Positions 7,317 through 14,688 of a DNA stretch of 28,867 nt are shown here, piece by piece. The position numbers were made by a program, and so were the translations under genes. Below the pieces are notes generated by a model. That model did not search any database, was not told where the DNA came from, and saw only the letters and a list, made by a program, of their open reading frames with translations. Origin of the DNA: a virus; the IMG/VR virus record IMGVR_UViG_3300009180_002180, positions 1 to 28,867 of that record; one strand, given 5' to 3'. Positions within the stretch are counted from its first letter, which is position 1; each line of letters starts with the position of its first letter.

Positions 7317-8813
7317 TTATATTTTGATCTTAAAAACTTTATGATCAAACTTTTCTTTTTTGTATATTTTAATGCGTTGTTCAAAATGTTTCAGCACATG
7401 ATTTTTATAACTTTTCCATGACATATCATCAACAATATCAAACACCTTTAGTGTTTGTTTGATTGCAGACGTTCTTAATCCACGCCCAATACTCTGTAAC
7501 AAGCGTATTACTGATTTTGTAGGAGATGCAAAGATAATATTGTCAAGATGTACGATATTAATACCCGTGCTCGTAGTACCAAAAGATGCAACAAGAATGG
7601 CATTTTTTTCTTTGTCTATTATCTTTCGAATAAATTCTCTATTTTCTGCATCCACTTTACCCGAAATAAAGTATACTTTCTTTTCTGGGTATTGTTTTTG
7701 GATTAATTCGTAAAGTGGTTTACCATGCTTTTCAACATAGTTAAAAAGAACCAATGTATTACCTTGAGTTTCGCCACACAATTTTACAATAAAATCATTG
7801 CGTTTTGAATTTTCAACCAAATAAGCCATTTCGTCTTGATATTTTAATTTTTTGACTCTATGTCGAGTTTGGTCATCATAATCCAAAACAATACAGTCTA
7901 TACCAAGCTTTGCCAGTACTCCCTTACTGATTAGCCCCCTTGTTGTTATAAACTGTACAGATGGCCCTAGCGTGCCCTCTATTGAGAGTTTATGCGCCAA
8001 GGTCTGATCCAGCGTACCTGTAGTCCCGAGCCTAAACCAAGCCTTTGTCAGTTTTTTACCAATATTGACCAAAGAGTCTGCTTTTACAAGATGACACTCA
8101 TCAAAAATGACAGCCTCGAACTGATCGAACCATTCTTTAGGAAGTTTATAAACAGACTGCCATGTAGATACGACAACTGGCTTATCTGTTAATTTTTCCT
8201 TACCCGCACTGATTTTATGTATAAATTTTGTTACAGACCAAGATTTATCATTTTTTGAATAATCAAAGAAGTCTGCTTCCATCTGCTGTACCAACCCAAC
8301 AGTGGGAACCAATAATAAAATTTTCTTGGGTGCCTTTAGGCAATATCGTAATAGGTATCGAATTATTAGATAAATGATAAGCGACTTACCACTACCCGTT
8401 GGCGATACGACAACAGATCGGGTATTTGTTAATGCATGTATGACAGCATTTTTTTGGTGGGGATGTGGAATTACAGGTTCTTTTTTAACAGTGACATTTA
8501 AAGTTTTATAAAAATCATCAAATGATTCAGAATTAATGTCTATTGGATCTACATCTTTATCATCAAAAATAACATTATAGTTTCGTTCTTCACAAAATCG
8601 TTTAAGATATGATTTGAGTCCACAGGGAAGAGTCGAACTATTGATCTCGTATAATTTGATTTTACCATCCCATATACGAGATTTGTATAAGGGCATGTAT
8701 TCTGCACCGGGAACCTTAAATGAAAAATAAGAACGAAGTTCTCTTTTTACAGAATCTTCGCAATCAATTTTATATTTTGTATGATCTTCCGCCGATGCAA
8801 TTATAGTATACAC
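7317..8813 (-). CDS. uvsW: ATP-dependent DNA/RNA helicase UvsW
   Basis: UvsW is a superfamily 2 helicase that branch-migrates recombination intermediates, reverses stalled forks and unwinds origin R-loops, shutting down origin replication in T4. The 498 residues match T4 UvsW (about 502). Motifs run in order: Walker A SPTGSGKS (137-144), a DECH box (238-241), the GTTGT motif III (about 263-267) and QSIGRGLR motif VI near residue 440. The N-terminal segment KIDCEDSVKRELRSYFSF matches the T4 N-terminal domain. The start is GTG: the upstream frame is closed by a TAA a few codons before, and no ATG gives the complete domain. The gene follows uvsY by 17 bases. A late-promoter-like motif ends four bases before the GTG. 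Confidence 0.96.
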   Translation of the reverse strand: MYTIIASAEDHTKYKIDCEDSVKRELRSYFSFKVPGAEYMPLYKSRIWDGKIKLYEINSSTLPCGLKSYLKRFCEERNYNVIFDDKDVDPIDINSESFDDFYKTLNVTVKKEPVIPHPHQKNAVIHALTNTRSVVVSPTGSGKSLIIYLIIRYLLRYCLKAPKKILLLVPTVGLVQQMEADFFDYSKNDKSWSVTKFIHKISAGKEKLTDKPVVVSTWQSVYKLPKEWFDQFEAVIFDECHLVKADSLVNIGKKLTKAWFRLGTTGTLDQTLAHKLSIEGTLGPSVQFITTRGLISKGVLAKLGIDCIVLDYDDQTRHRVKKLKYQDEMAYLVENSKRNDFIVKLCGETQGNTLVLFNYVEKHGKPLYELIQKQYPEKKVYFISGKVDAENREFIRKIIDKEKNAILVASFGTTSTGINIVHLDNIIFASPTKSVIRLLQSIGRGLRTSAIKQTLKVFDIVDDMSWKSYKNHVLKHFEQRIKIYKKEKFDHKVFKIKI

Positions 8814-8817
8814 TACA

Positions 8818-8826
8818 ATTATTTAT
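8818..8826 (-). promoter_or_regulatory. Late-promoter-like motif directly before uvsW
   Basis: On the minus strand CATAAATAAT stands immediately before the uvsW GTG start with only four bases between. T4 uvsW is known to be expressed late, which agrees with a gp55-type promoter here. With T4 spacing, transcription would begin at or within a base or two of the GTG, leaving essentially no leader. No Shine-Dalgarno is visible. Confidence 0.5.
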
Positions 8827-8830
8827 GTCA

Positions 8831-9268
8831 TCATGAGATACCGTTAACAAGCTTATTCCAATCAATGGCAGACTTAATGGAGAAATTTCTATTAGTTAAA
8901 ACCTTTAAAAAATCTTCTACCATCTTGACTTTGATTTCAAGAATATTTAAATCAGTTACAATTTTTAATAAGATAGGATCTGCTTCTAGGAATTTATCTA
9001 AGTCTGTTTTTAATAATTTCATTTGAAATGGATCTTCACCCCATTCAACTAATTCGTCTTGTGTTGCATGACCAGTGTATATTTTCCATTTTCTCAATCG
9101 CATTATCAAGAATGCATTATTTAATTTTTGAAGCTCTATCTTAAGGTCTGCATGTATATTCAAGTACTTACCATGTATAGCAGGAGTCCTTATAGCTTCT
9201 TTACCTAACTCTGTAGAGTCTATTAAAGAATCTTTTTTAATGTTATCTTTAAGGGTTTCTAAATTCAT
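8831..9268 (-). CDS. uvsY: Recombination mediator UvsY
   Basis: UvsY loads the UvsX recombinase onto gp32-coated single-stranded DNA in T4-type recombination and recombination-dependent replication. The 145 residues compare with 137 in T4. The start MNLETLKDNIKKDSLIDSTEL is close in pattern to T4 (MRLEDLQEELKKDVFIDSTKL), cited here for the first residues only, and this fixes the ATG. The rest is helical and charged, in keeping with the family. It is first in the minus-strand operon uvsY-uvsW-unknown-gp3. A sigma70-type promoter lies so close that the -10 box ends nine bases before the ATG, and there is no Shine-Dalgarno at normal distance. Confidence 0.93.
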   Translation of the reverse strand: MNLETLKDNIKKDSLIDSTELGKEAIRTPAIHGKYLNIHADLKIELQKLNNAFLIMRLRKWKIYTGHATQDELVEWGEDPFQMKLLKTDLDKFLEADPILLKIVTDLNILEIKVKMVEDFLKVLTNRNFSIKSAIDWNKLVNGIS

Positions 9269-9277
9269 TATAAGTAT

Positions 9278-9306
9278 ACTATAGAGTATCCTTTAAGAAA
9301 AGTCAA
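9278..9306 (-). promoter_or_regulatory. Sigma70-type promoter for uvsY
   Basis: On the minus strand TTGACT (9306-9301) and TATAGT (9283-9278) are separated by 17 bases, which is optimal spacing. The predicted start point falls about three bases before the uvsY ATG. The -35 box overlaps one half of the 16-bp palindrome. Confidence 0.7.
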
Positions 9307-9318
9307 GATATATCTTGA
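9303..9318. promoter_or_regulatory. 16-bp perfect palindrome, candidate operator
   Basis: TCAAGATATATCTTGA is its own reverse complement. The two outer TTGA halves are parts of the -35 boxes of divergent promoters for uvsY (minus) and the sugar cassette (plus). A dimeric protein bound here would block or affect both promoters. There is no T-run after it, so it is not a terminator. Part of the symmetry follows from two facing -35 boxes; the symmetric GATATATC centre does not. Confidence 0.5.
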
Positions 9319-9343
9319 TTATTTATTTAAAATGTGTTATAAT
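9315..9343 (+). promoter_or_regulatory. Sigma70-type promoter for the sugar cassette
   Basis: TTGATT (9315-9320), a 17-base spacer and TATAAT (9338-9343), with an extended -10 TGT just before it, form a near-consensus promoter. It lies 34 bases before the first cassette ATG. It is of the early, host-sigma type, suggesting the cassette is transcribed soon after infection. Confidence 0.8.
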
Positions 9344-9377
9344 ATTGTTTCTAAGTCTCCTTTAAATTAAATTGAAT

Positions 9378-10055
9378 ATGATTATAGATCTAAGACAAAT
9401 ACCTACCGTATGGATTAATCTTGATAGTGCTACTGGCAACGCAGAAATCATGAATCAAAGATTTCGTGAACACAGATTTTCCAATACCCATCGCAAATCT
9501 GCCAAGCAAATTGCACCACCATATGGAACACCAGAACCTATAAAACATTATGTTGGGTGTGCTCAGTCACATATTGATATTTTAGAAGATATGCAATATA
9601 ATTGTCCTCTTTTAATTTTAGAAGATGATGCTGAGTTTACTCCAGATTTTCATCCTCAAATTGAAGTAAAAGATGATACTGATGCTGTGTATCTTGGGGT
9701 TTCTTCTGGAAACCAACATTATATTACTAAACGTATAGATAAACATTATATGCGTATTGGTAAAATTTTAGCAACACATGCAATTTTATATCTGAATAAA
9801 GATTATAGAAAAACTGTTGCTGACATAGCTAAAATTTTTGCTTATAGATTAAAGATTCCATTTGATAATGGGTGTGCTTTAGTACAAGAAAGATTTAATG
9901 TTATTACTCCAAATAAACCTTTTTTTGTTCAAGCTAATGCACGACAAAGTGCAAATCAATGGGAATCCGTAACCTCTAGACCATTGGTTGATAAGAATAG
10001 CGAGTTTCCTATTCGAGATCAAAATGTTAAATTAGAAATACAGGTGCCAGTATGA
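9378..10055 (+). CDS. Family 25-like glycosyltransferase
   Basis: The 225-residue product matches the GT25 (LPS-type galactosyl/glucosyltransferase) pattern: VWINLD at residues 11-16, then GCAQSH (60-65), and the acidic metal-binding LEDD (81-84) at the end of a hydrophobic strand. It presumably transfers a sugar from a nucleotide donor to a glycan or protein acceptor in the cytoplasm. A TTG six bases upstream in frame is possible, but the ATG is preferred. No good ribosome site is seen. It is the first gene of the cassette, behind the divergent control region, and its stop overlaps the next ATG. Donor and acceptor cannot be read from the sequence. Confidence 0.82.
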   Translation: MIIDLRQIPTVWINLDSATGNAEIMNQRFREHRFSNTHRKSAKQIAPPYGTPEPIKHYVGCAQSHIDILEDMQYNCPLLILEDDAEFTPDFHPQIEVKDDTDAVYLGVSSGNQHYITKRIDKHYMRIGKILATHAILYLNKDYRKTVADIAKIFAYRLKIPFDNGCALVQERFNVITPNKPFFVQANARQSANQWESVTSRPLVDKNSEFPIRDQNVKLEIQVPV

Positions 10056-10840
10056 TATCATGCCAATCAATAGGAACAAATGGTAGATTGGGTAACCAAA
10101 TGTTTCAATATGCTACTCTTTATGCTTTAGGTAAAGAATTAAACTATAATATTGGTGTACCATACAAACAACGTAGCCACAACGATAAATTAGATTTTTG
10201 TTTACAGGATGTCTTTGATTTATCCGCCTCAGATTCATCTCAAAATTTTATGAGTTCTATGTACATAGAACCTCACTTTAATTATGATGCAAATATTCAT
10301 AATATTCCCGATAATTGTGATATCAGAGGATATTTTCAGACAGAAAAATATTTTAAAAAATATAAAAAAAATTTAATTAATAAAGAATTTAAATTTAAAG
10401 AATCTGTAGAAAATAAAACAAACAAATTATTAGAAGGTAAACAAAATGAATATGTTGCCTTACATTTAAGATTAACAGACTATTTACAATTTTCTGATAG
10501 TCATCCAGTATGTAATTTAGAATATTATAAAAATGCTATTTCACATATACCTGTTGATACCCAAATTATTTTATTTAGTGATGATTATCCTCTTGCAAAT
10601 AATATTTTAAAATCATTAAATCGTAATATTATGATGTTAGGAACGGATGATAAATTTACTGATTTATGTATGATGAGTAAATGTGAATACCATATTATTG
10701 CAAATAGTTCTTTTAGTTGGTGGGGTGCTTGGTTAGCTAAAAGTAAAAAAGTAATTGCACCAAAAACATGGTTTGGTTCAGCAGCACATATGCCAAAAGA
10801 TTGGTCTGATGTGTATTGTGAAAATTGGATTTCTATATGA
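10052..10840 (+). CDS. Family 11 glycosyltransferase, alpha-1,2-fucosyltransferase-like
   Basis: The 262 residues contain the GT11 hallmarks: GRLGNQMFQYA (11-21), HLRLTDY (138-144, the HxRxxD peptide that binds the GDP-sugar), FSDD (176-179) and NSSFSWWGAWL (218-228). Known members move fucose from GDP-fucose to galactose in O-antigens and host-like glycans. A GDP-mannose-4,6-dehydratase-like gene sits at the end of the same cassette and could contribute to the donor. No GDP-fucose synthase is seen here, so the host would have to supply that step, or the true donor is another GDP-6-deoxy sugar. It overlaps both neighbours as ATGA. Confidence 0.9.
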   Translation: MISCQSIGTNGRLGNQMFQYATLYALGKELNYNIGVPYKQRSHNDKLDFCLQDVFDLSASDSSQNFMSSMYIEPHFNYDANIHNIPDNCDIRGYFQTEKYFKKYKKNLINKEFKFKESVENKTNKLLEGKQNEYVALHLRLTDYLQFSDSHPVCNLEYYKNAISHIPVDTQIILFSDDYPLANNILKSLNRNIMMLGTDDKFTDLCMMSKCEYHIIANSSFSWWGAWLAKSKKVIAPKTWFGSAAHMPKDWSDVYCENWISI

Positions 10841-11775
10841 TTACAGTAAAATGTCCTGTTCGTATTTCATTGATTGGTGGATCAAGTGATATTGATGCTT
10901 ATCTATCCAAACACAAAAAAGGATCTGTAATATCTTTTACTCCAAAAATTTATACGTATGTTTCTATATATAAAGATTTAATAGGTAAAAATTCTTTAAA
11001 TCAAAAATATATTGTAAATTATTCGGTGCGAGAAGAAGTAGATTCTATTTCACAAATACAAAATAAATTAGTTCAAATATTTTTTGAAAAAGAAAATGTA
11101 GATCCGTGTTCTATACATCTTACTAGTGATGTATTTTCACATGGATCGGGTTTAGCTTCATCTTCATCTTATTCGTGTGCTATCTCCAAAGCCATATCAG
11201 AATTTAAAAATGAACCCATTTCTGATATTGAATGTGCTGTGAGATCGCATTATATGGAAAAAATAGCAAATCCATTGCTAGGACAACAAGATGTCTTTGG
11301 TTGCTGTATTGGTGGATTTAAAAAAATTGAATTTACACAAAATGGTTTACCAAAATATACTTTTTTGCCAACACAATTTTTTACATATTTTACACCATAT
11401 CTTTTATTTACTGGACTTACACGAAATTCAACCGATATATTAAAATCAATTTCTGTTCCAGATACAGATGTTTTTAATCCTTTAGTAGAAGAATCTGAGC
11501 AATTTATTTTAAATGGTTCATATGAAAAGTTTTTATCTACTATATCTGAGGGTTGGACACAAAAGAAAAAAACATCAAAAGATGTTTTAAAAGATCAAAT
11601 AATTCAAGATATGGATAATTATTTGTCTACTTATCCTAATTGCATTACACATAAATTGTGTGGTGCAGGAAATGGTGGATTCTTTTTATGCTTTTTCCCA
11701 TCAGATAAGCCCCCTTTAGACAGTAAATTTTTTAAGTTAACACTAAGTAATACAGGAGTGCAACGAGTTATATGA
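10837..11775 (+). CDS. hddA: GHMP kinase, D-glycero-D-manno-heptose 7-phosphate kinase-like (HddA)
   Basis: This 312-residue GHMP-superfamily kinase has CPVRISLIGGSSDI at the N-terminus, the ATP loop GSGLASSSSYS (103-113), GQQDVFGCCIGGF (149-161), FTGLTRNSTDIL (191-202) and the C-terminal CGAGNGGFFL (275-284). The GQQD, FTGxTR and GAGxGGF set is typical of HddA, which phosphorylates heptose-7-phosphate at C1 on the way to GDP-heptose. The usual first motif is GGGTD; here it is GGSSD. The ATG overlapping the GT11 stop is chosen over an in-frame ATG four codons earlier. The next gene is a GmhA-like isomerase, which makes the substrate, so context agrees. Other sugar kinases of the superfamily are the alternative. 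Confidence 0.85.
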   Translation: MITVKCPVRISLIGGSSDIDAYLSKHKKGSVISFTPKIYTYVSIYKDLIGKNSLNQKYIVNYSVREEVDSISQIQNKLVQIFFEKENVDPCSIHLTSDVFSHGSGLASSSSYSCAISKAISEFKNEPISDIECAVRSHYMEKIANPLLGQQDVFGCCIGGFKKIEFTQNGLPKYTFLPTQFFTYFTPYLLFTGLTRNSTDILKSISVPDTDVFNPLVEESEQFILNGSYEKFLSTISEGWTQKKKTSKDVLKDQIIQDMDNYLSTYPNCITHKLCGAGNGGFFLCFFPSDKPPLDSKFFKLTLSNTGVQRVI

Positions 11776-12290
11776 ATAAATTTATATCAAACATTAATGC
11801 TGCTTTACATAATTTAAATACTTTAAACAGTGATAATTTAGAATATTTAAAAAAAATTATATTAGAAAATAATTCAGAAATTATACTATTAGGTAATGGT
11901 GGAAGTAATGCAATTTCAGCTCATATGGCAGAAGACTACACCAAAGCATTAAAGAAACGCGGTATTGCTTTTACTGATGGTGCTAGGTTAACGTGTTATG
12001 CAAATGATTATGGATATGAACATATATTCTCACAATATCTTTCTGAATTTTCAACTCAAAATAGTTTAGTTATTCTAATTAGTTCATCGGGTAATTCTAA
12101 AAATATTTTAAATTCAGCTTTATATTGTAAAAATAATAATATAAATTATATTATTTTATCTGGCTTTGACTCAAATAATCAATTGCGTACACTCTTTAAA
12201 GATAATGCACTTATAGATTTTTGGGTTGATTCCACTGATTATGGTGTTGTTGAATGTGTTCATGAGATCATTTTACATTCGGTAATATAA
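11772..12290 (+). CDS. gmhA: SIS-domain sedoheptulose-7-phosphate isomerase-like (GmhA)
   Basis: GmhA converts sedoheptulose-7-phosphate to D-glycero-D-manno-heptose-7-phosphate, the first step in making heptose for surface glycans. The 172 residues have the SIS phosphosugar loop GNGGSNAISAHMAED (41-55) and SSSGNSKN (104-111). The His51 and Asp55 positions correspond to the metal and catalytic His/Glu pair of E. coli GmhA (Glu is Asp here, with Glu54 beside it), and ECVHEIILH near the C-terminus corresponds to its second metal/active-site pair; this mapping is from memory. It overlaps the HddA-like kinase (ATGA) and the following fusion gene (TAATG). DiaA-type SIS proteins are the main alternative, made unlikely by the context. 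Confidence 0.87.
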   Translation: MNKFISNINAALHNLNTLNSDNLEYLKKIILENNSEIILLGNGGSNAISAHMAEDYTKALKKRGIAFTDGARLTCYANDYGYEHIFSQYLSEFSTQNSLVILISSSGNSKNILNSALYCKNNNINYIILSGFDSNNQLRTLFKDNALIDFWVDSTDYGVVECVHEIILHSVI

Positions 12291-13006
12291 TGATATATTG
12301 TTTTGATTTAGACGAAACGTTATGTACCAAAGCCATTAATGGGGATTATGCAACTGCAACCCCTATACACGAAGCTATTGAAGAAGTCAATCGACTTTCA
12401 GTTCTTGGTAATAAAATTCTTATATTTACCGGAAGAGGATCTAGTAGTGGTATAGATTGGACTTTATTAACTAAAGAACAATTAAAAGAATGGAAAATAT
12501 CACACGATGAACTAATAATGAATCGTAAGCCTACTTATGATGTCATTATTGATGATAAAGCAATTAATGCAGTTGACTGGAGACAATCATTCTCCAAAAC
12601 TCGTGGTGTAGTTGCTGGAGCATTTGATTTGATTCATCCAGGGTATTGTAAGTTATTGAAGTTTTGCAAAGAAAATTGTGGACATCTTACGGTTTTATTA
12701 CATGATGATCCATCAATAGAACGAAATAAAATGAAACCAATTCATTCTTTAGAAGAAAGAATAGAAGTATTAAAATCTATTATGTATATCGATAATATTG
12801 TACCATACATAGATGAAACCGATCTTACACATAAACTAGAATTAGGTAAATATGATGTTAGGTTTTTAGGTGATGATTATAAAGATAAAAAGTTTACTGC
12901 AGATTACCTTCCTATTAAAATTGTTTATACTGATAGACAACATGGGTATTCTACGACTGAATTAAAGAAAAAAATTACAAAATCTTATATGGAATATATT
13001 AAATGA
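12290..13006 (+). CDS. HAD phosphatase fused to a cytidylyltransferase-like domain
   Basis: This is a two-domain protein of 238 residues. Residues 1-98 are a small HAD phosphatase, resembling capsule-type HAD proteins, with DLDET (6-10), a Thr in IFTGRG (45-50), Lys80 and DD (88-89), the four HAD motifs. Residues about 105-230 are a nucleotidyltransferase of the cytidylyltransferase fold: GAFDLIHPGY (110-119), RFLGDDYKD (191-199) and YSTTELK (220-226). The usual HxGH has become HPGY, so the second His is missing. Following GmhA and HddA, it could remove the 7-phosphate of heptose-1,7-bisphosphate and then attach a nucleotide, replacing GmhB and HddC. That role is inferred. Alternatives are glycerol-phosphate or another sugar-phosphate substrate. 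Confidence 0.82.
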   Translation: MIYCFDLDETLCTKAINGDYATATPIHEAIEEVNRLSVLGNKILIFTGRGSSSGIDWTLLTKEQLKEWKISHDELIMNRKPTYDVIIDDKAINAVDWRQSFSKTRGVVAGAFDLIHPGYCKLLKFCKENCGHLTVLLHDDPSIERNKMKPIHSLEERIEVLKSIMYIDNIVPYIDETDLTHKLELGKYDVRFLGDDYKDKKFTADYLPIKIVYTDRQHGYSTTELKKKITKSYMEYIK

Positions 13007-13899
13007 AAATTTTAGTAACAGGTGGTTGTGGCTTTATTGGTAGTCATCTTGTTGATGCTTTAGTAGATAAAAACCATGAAGTCATTGTAATTGATGATTG
13101 TTCTGCCGATAATGACATATTTTATTTTAATGATAAAGCAGAATATCATAAAAAATCTATTTGTGATGCAGATACTGTGAATAATCTTACACAAAATTGT
13201 GATTTTATATTTCATTTAGCTGCAGAATCTCGTTTACAAAATTCTATTTTAAACCCAAAACGCGCTGTTGATGTAAATATTGTTGGTACCTTAAATATAC
13301 TTGAAGCTTGTCGTATTAACAAAGTAAAAGGATTATTATTTTCTTCAACATCATGTGTTTATGGGTTGACTAAATCCCTTCCTATAACAGAAACCTTACC
13401 TGAAGACTGTTTAAACCCATACGGTTCAACAAAATATGCAGCGGAACTTTTAATTAAAAACTATGTAAAATTATATAATGTTAATTCATGTATATTTCGG
13501 TATTTTAATGTCTTTGGTGAACGTTCACCCAGCAATGGACCATATGCATTAGTAACAGGAATATTTTTAAAACAAAAAAAGAATAATTTACCACTTACTA
13601 TTGTTGGTTCGGGATTACAGGAAAGAGATTTTATATACGTTAAAGATGTAGTAAATGCAAATATAATGGCAATGGAAAATTGGTTTAACCTAAAAATGAG
13701 AGATGGTAATATTTACAATGTTGGTTCTGGGGAAGCTATAAAAATTATTGATATTGCTAAAGTTATTTCAAAGAATATGATTTTTATTCCTGTACGTCAA
13801 GGTGAAGCAGATAACAATTTATGTTCAAATAAAAAATTAATGAATGAAATTAATTGGATCCCACAGATAAATATATTAGATTGGTTAAAAACTCAATAA
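13003..13899 (+). CDS. NDP-sugar epimerase/dehydratase (extended SDR, GalE-like)
   Basis: The 298 residues form an extended short-chain dehydrogenase: NAD-binding GGCGFIG (7-13), a Ser/Thr motif SSTSCVYG, and the catalytic pair in NPYGSTKYAAE (YxxxK). FRYFNVFGERSP and the late RDFIYVKDV are typical of UDP-glucose/UDP-GlcNAc 4-epimerases and relatives. It probably changes the configuration of a nucleotide sugar that feeds one of the cassette's transferases. An ADP-heptose 6-epimerase (HldD) is a conceivable alternative in this heptose context, but the motifs look more GalE-like. The start overlaps the fusion gene stop (ATGA). Confidence 0.85.
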   Translation: MKILVTGGCGFIGSHLVDALVDKNHEVIVIDDCSADNDIFYFNDKAEYHKKSICDADTVNNLTQNCDFIFHLAAESRLQNSILNPKRAVDVNIVGTLNILEACRINKVKGLLFSSTSCVYGLTKSLPITETLPEDCLNPYGSTKYAAELLIKNYVKLYNVNSCIFRYFNVFGERSPSNGPYALVTGIFLKQKKNNLPLTIVGSGLQERDFIYVKDVVNANIMAMENWFNLKMRDGNIYNVGSGEAIKIIDIAKVISKNMIFIPVRQGEADNNLCSNKKLMNEINWIPQINILDWLKTQ

Positions 13900-13905
13900 T
13901 TTATT

Positions 13906-14688
13906 ATGAAATGTAATACTACAGCTATTATTCCGGTTAAAATAGATTCAGAACAAAGAAAAAAAAATATCAATAATACTCTGAGGTATCTATTAAAAAA
14001 TACAAATTTTAATATTATAGTAACAGAATGTGATCTTACACCTAAATTAGATATTTCTCCATTTGATTCAAAGCGTTTAATTTATAAATTTGAAACTATT
14101 GTTGATAATAATTTTCATCGCACACGTCTCATAAATCAAATGTTAGATATAGTGACAACACCAGTTACAGCTAACTATGATGCGGATGTATTTCTAGATC
14201 CAACAACGTACACAACAGCTGAAAAATTAATCACAACAAAACAAGCTGATGTTATCTATCCCTATGGATATAATGCCATTACACAAAGAAGAATTTATCC
14301 TGACACTAAAGGTTTAGATATTTTTGAAGAATCTTTAAATTTAAATGATTTAAAATTAGATTCTCGTAGTCCGTGGCTTTGTAGATATGGACATGTTCAA
14401 TTTTTTAATACCGATTGTTACCGAAAAGGGTTTATGGAAAATGAAAATTATGTTCATTGGTGTCCGGAAGATCATGAACGTGGTATAAGATTTCAAAAAC
14501 TTGGTTATAAAGTGCATTGGATAAACACTTTGGTCTACCATCAGGAACATCCCCCAGCACAACAATCACACCCAACCAATATTGATGAATTAGAAAAACT
14601 TCATTATTATTTGATAGAATGTAGTTCAGATGAACTTAAAAAATATTATGAATCACAAGGTTATTTAAAAAAATATAAAAATGCATAG
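13906..14688 (+). CDS. Glycosyltransferase, GT-A fold (galactosyltransferase/chondroitin-synthase-like)
   Basis: The 260 residues open with TAIIPVKID and contain YDADVFLDP (91-99), a metal-binding DxD-type motif after a hydrophobic strand. Near residues 185-201, WCPEDHERGIRFQKLGY followed by a basic/His-rich VYHQEHPP resembles the ED-x-R, lGY and HL.H end of galactosyltransferase-like GT-A enzymes. It presumably adds a hexose to the cassette's glycan. There is no membrane segment, so it acts in the cytoplasm. It begins six bases after the epimerase stop, with no clear ribosome site, and overlaps the next gene by eight bases. Donor and acceptor are unknown. Confidence 0.75.
   Translation: MKCNTTAIIPVKIDSEQRKKNINNTLRYLLKNTNFNIIVTECDLTPKLDISPFDSKRLIYKFETIVDNNFHRTRLINQMLDIVTTPVTANYDADVFLDPTTYTTAEKLITTKQADVIYPYGYNAITQRRIYPDTKGLDIFEESLNLNDLKLDSRSPWLCRYGHVQFFNTDCYRKGFMENENYVHWCPEDHERGIRFQKLGYKVHWINTLVYHQEHPPAQQSHPTNIDELEKLHYYLIECSSDELKKYYESQGYLKKYKNA

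Noticed and set aside
9345-9373. TTGTTT-17-TAAATT as a second promoter nearer the first cassette gene
   Set aside because: The -10 box is poor, and a near-consensus extended -10 promoter lies just upstream.
9372-9377. TTG as the start of the first cassette gene
   Set aside because: It adds only two residues, has no ribosome site, and an ATG follows immediately in frame.
12285-12292. TATAAT overlapping the start of the HAD fusion gene
   Set aside because: It is created by the GmhA stop and next start in AT-rich sequence, with no convincing -35 box at 16-18 bases.
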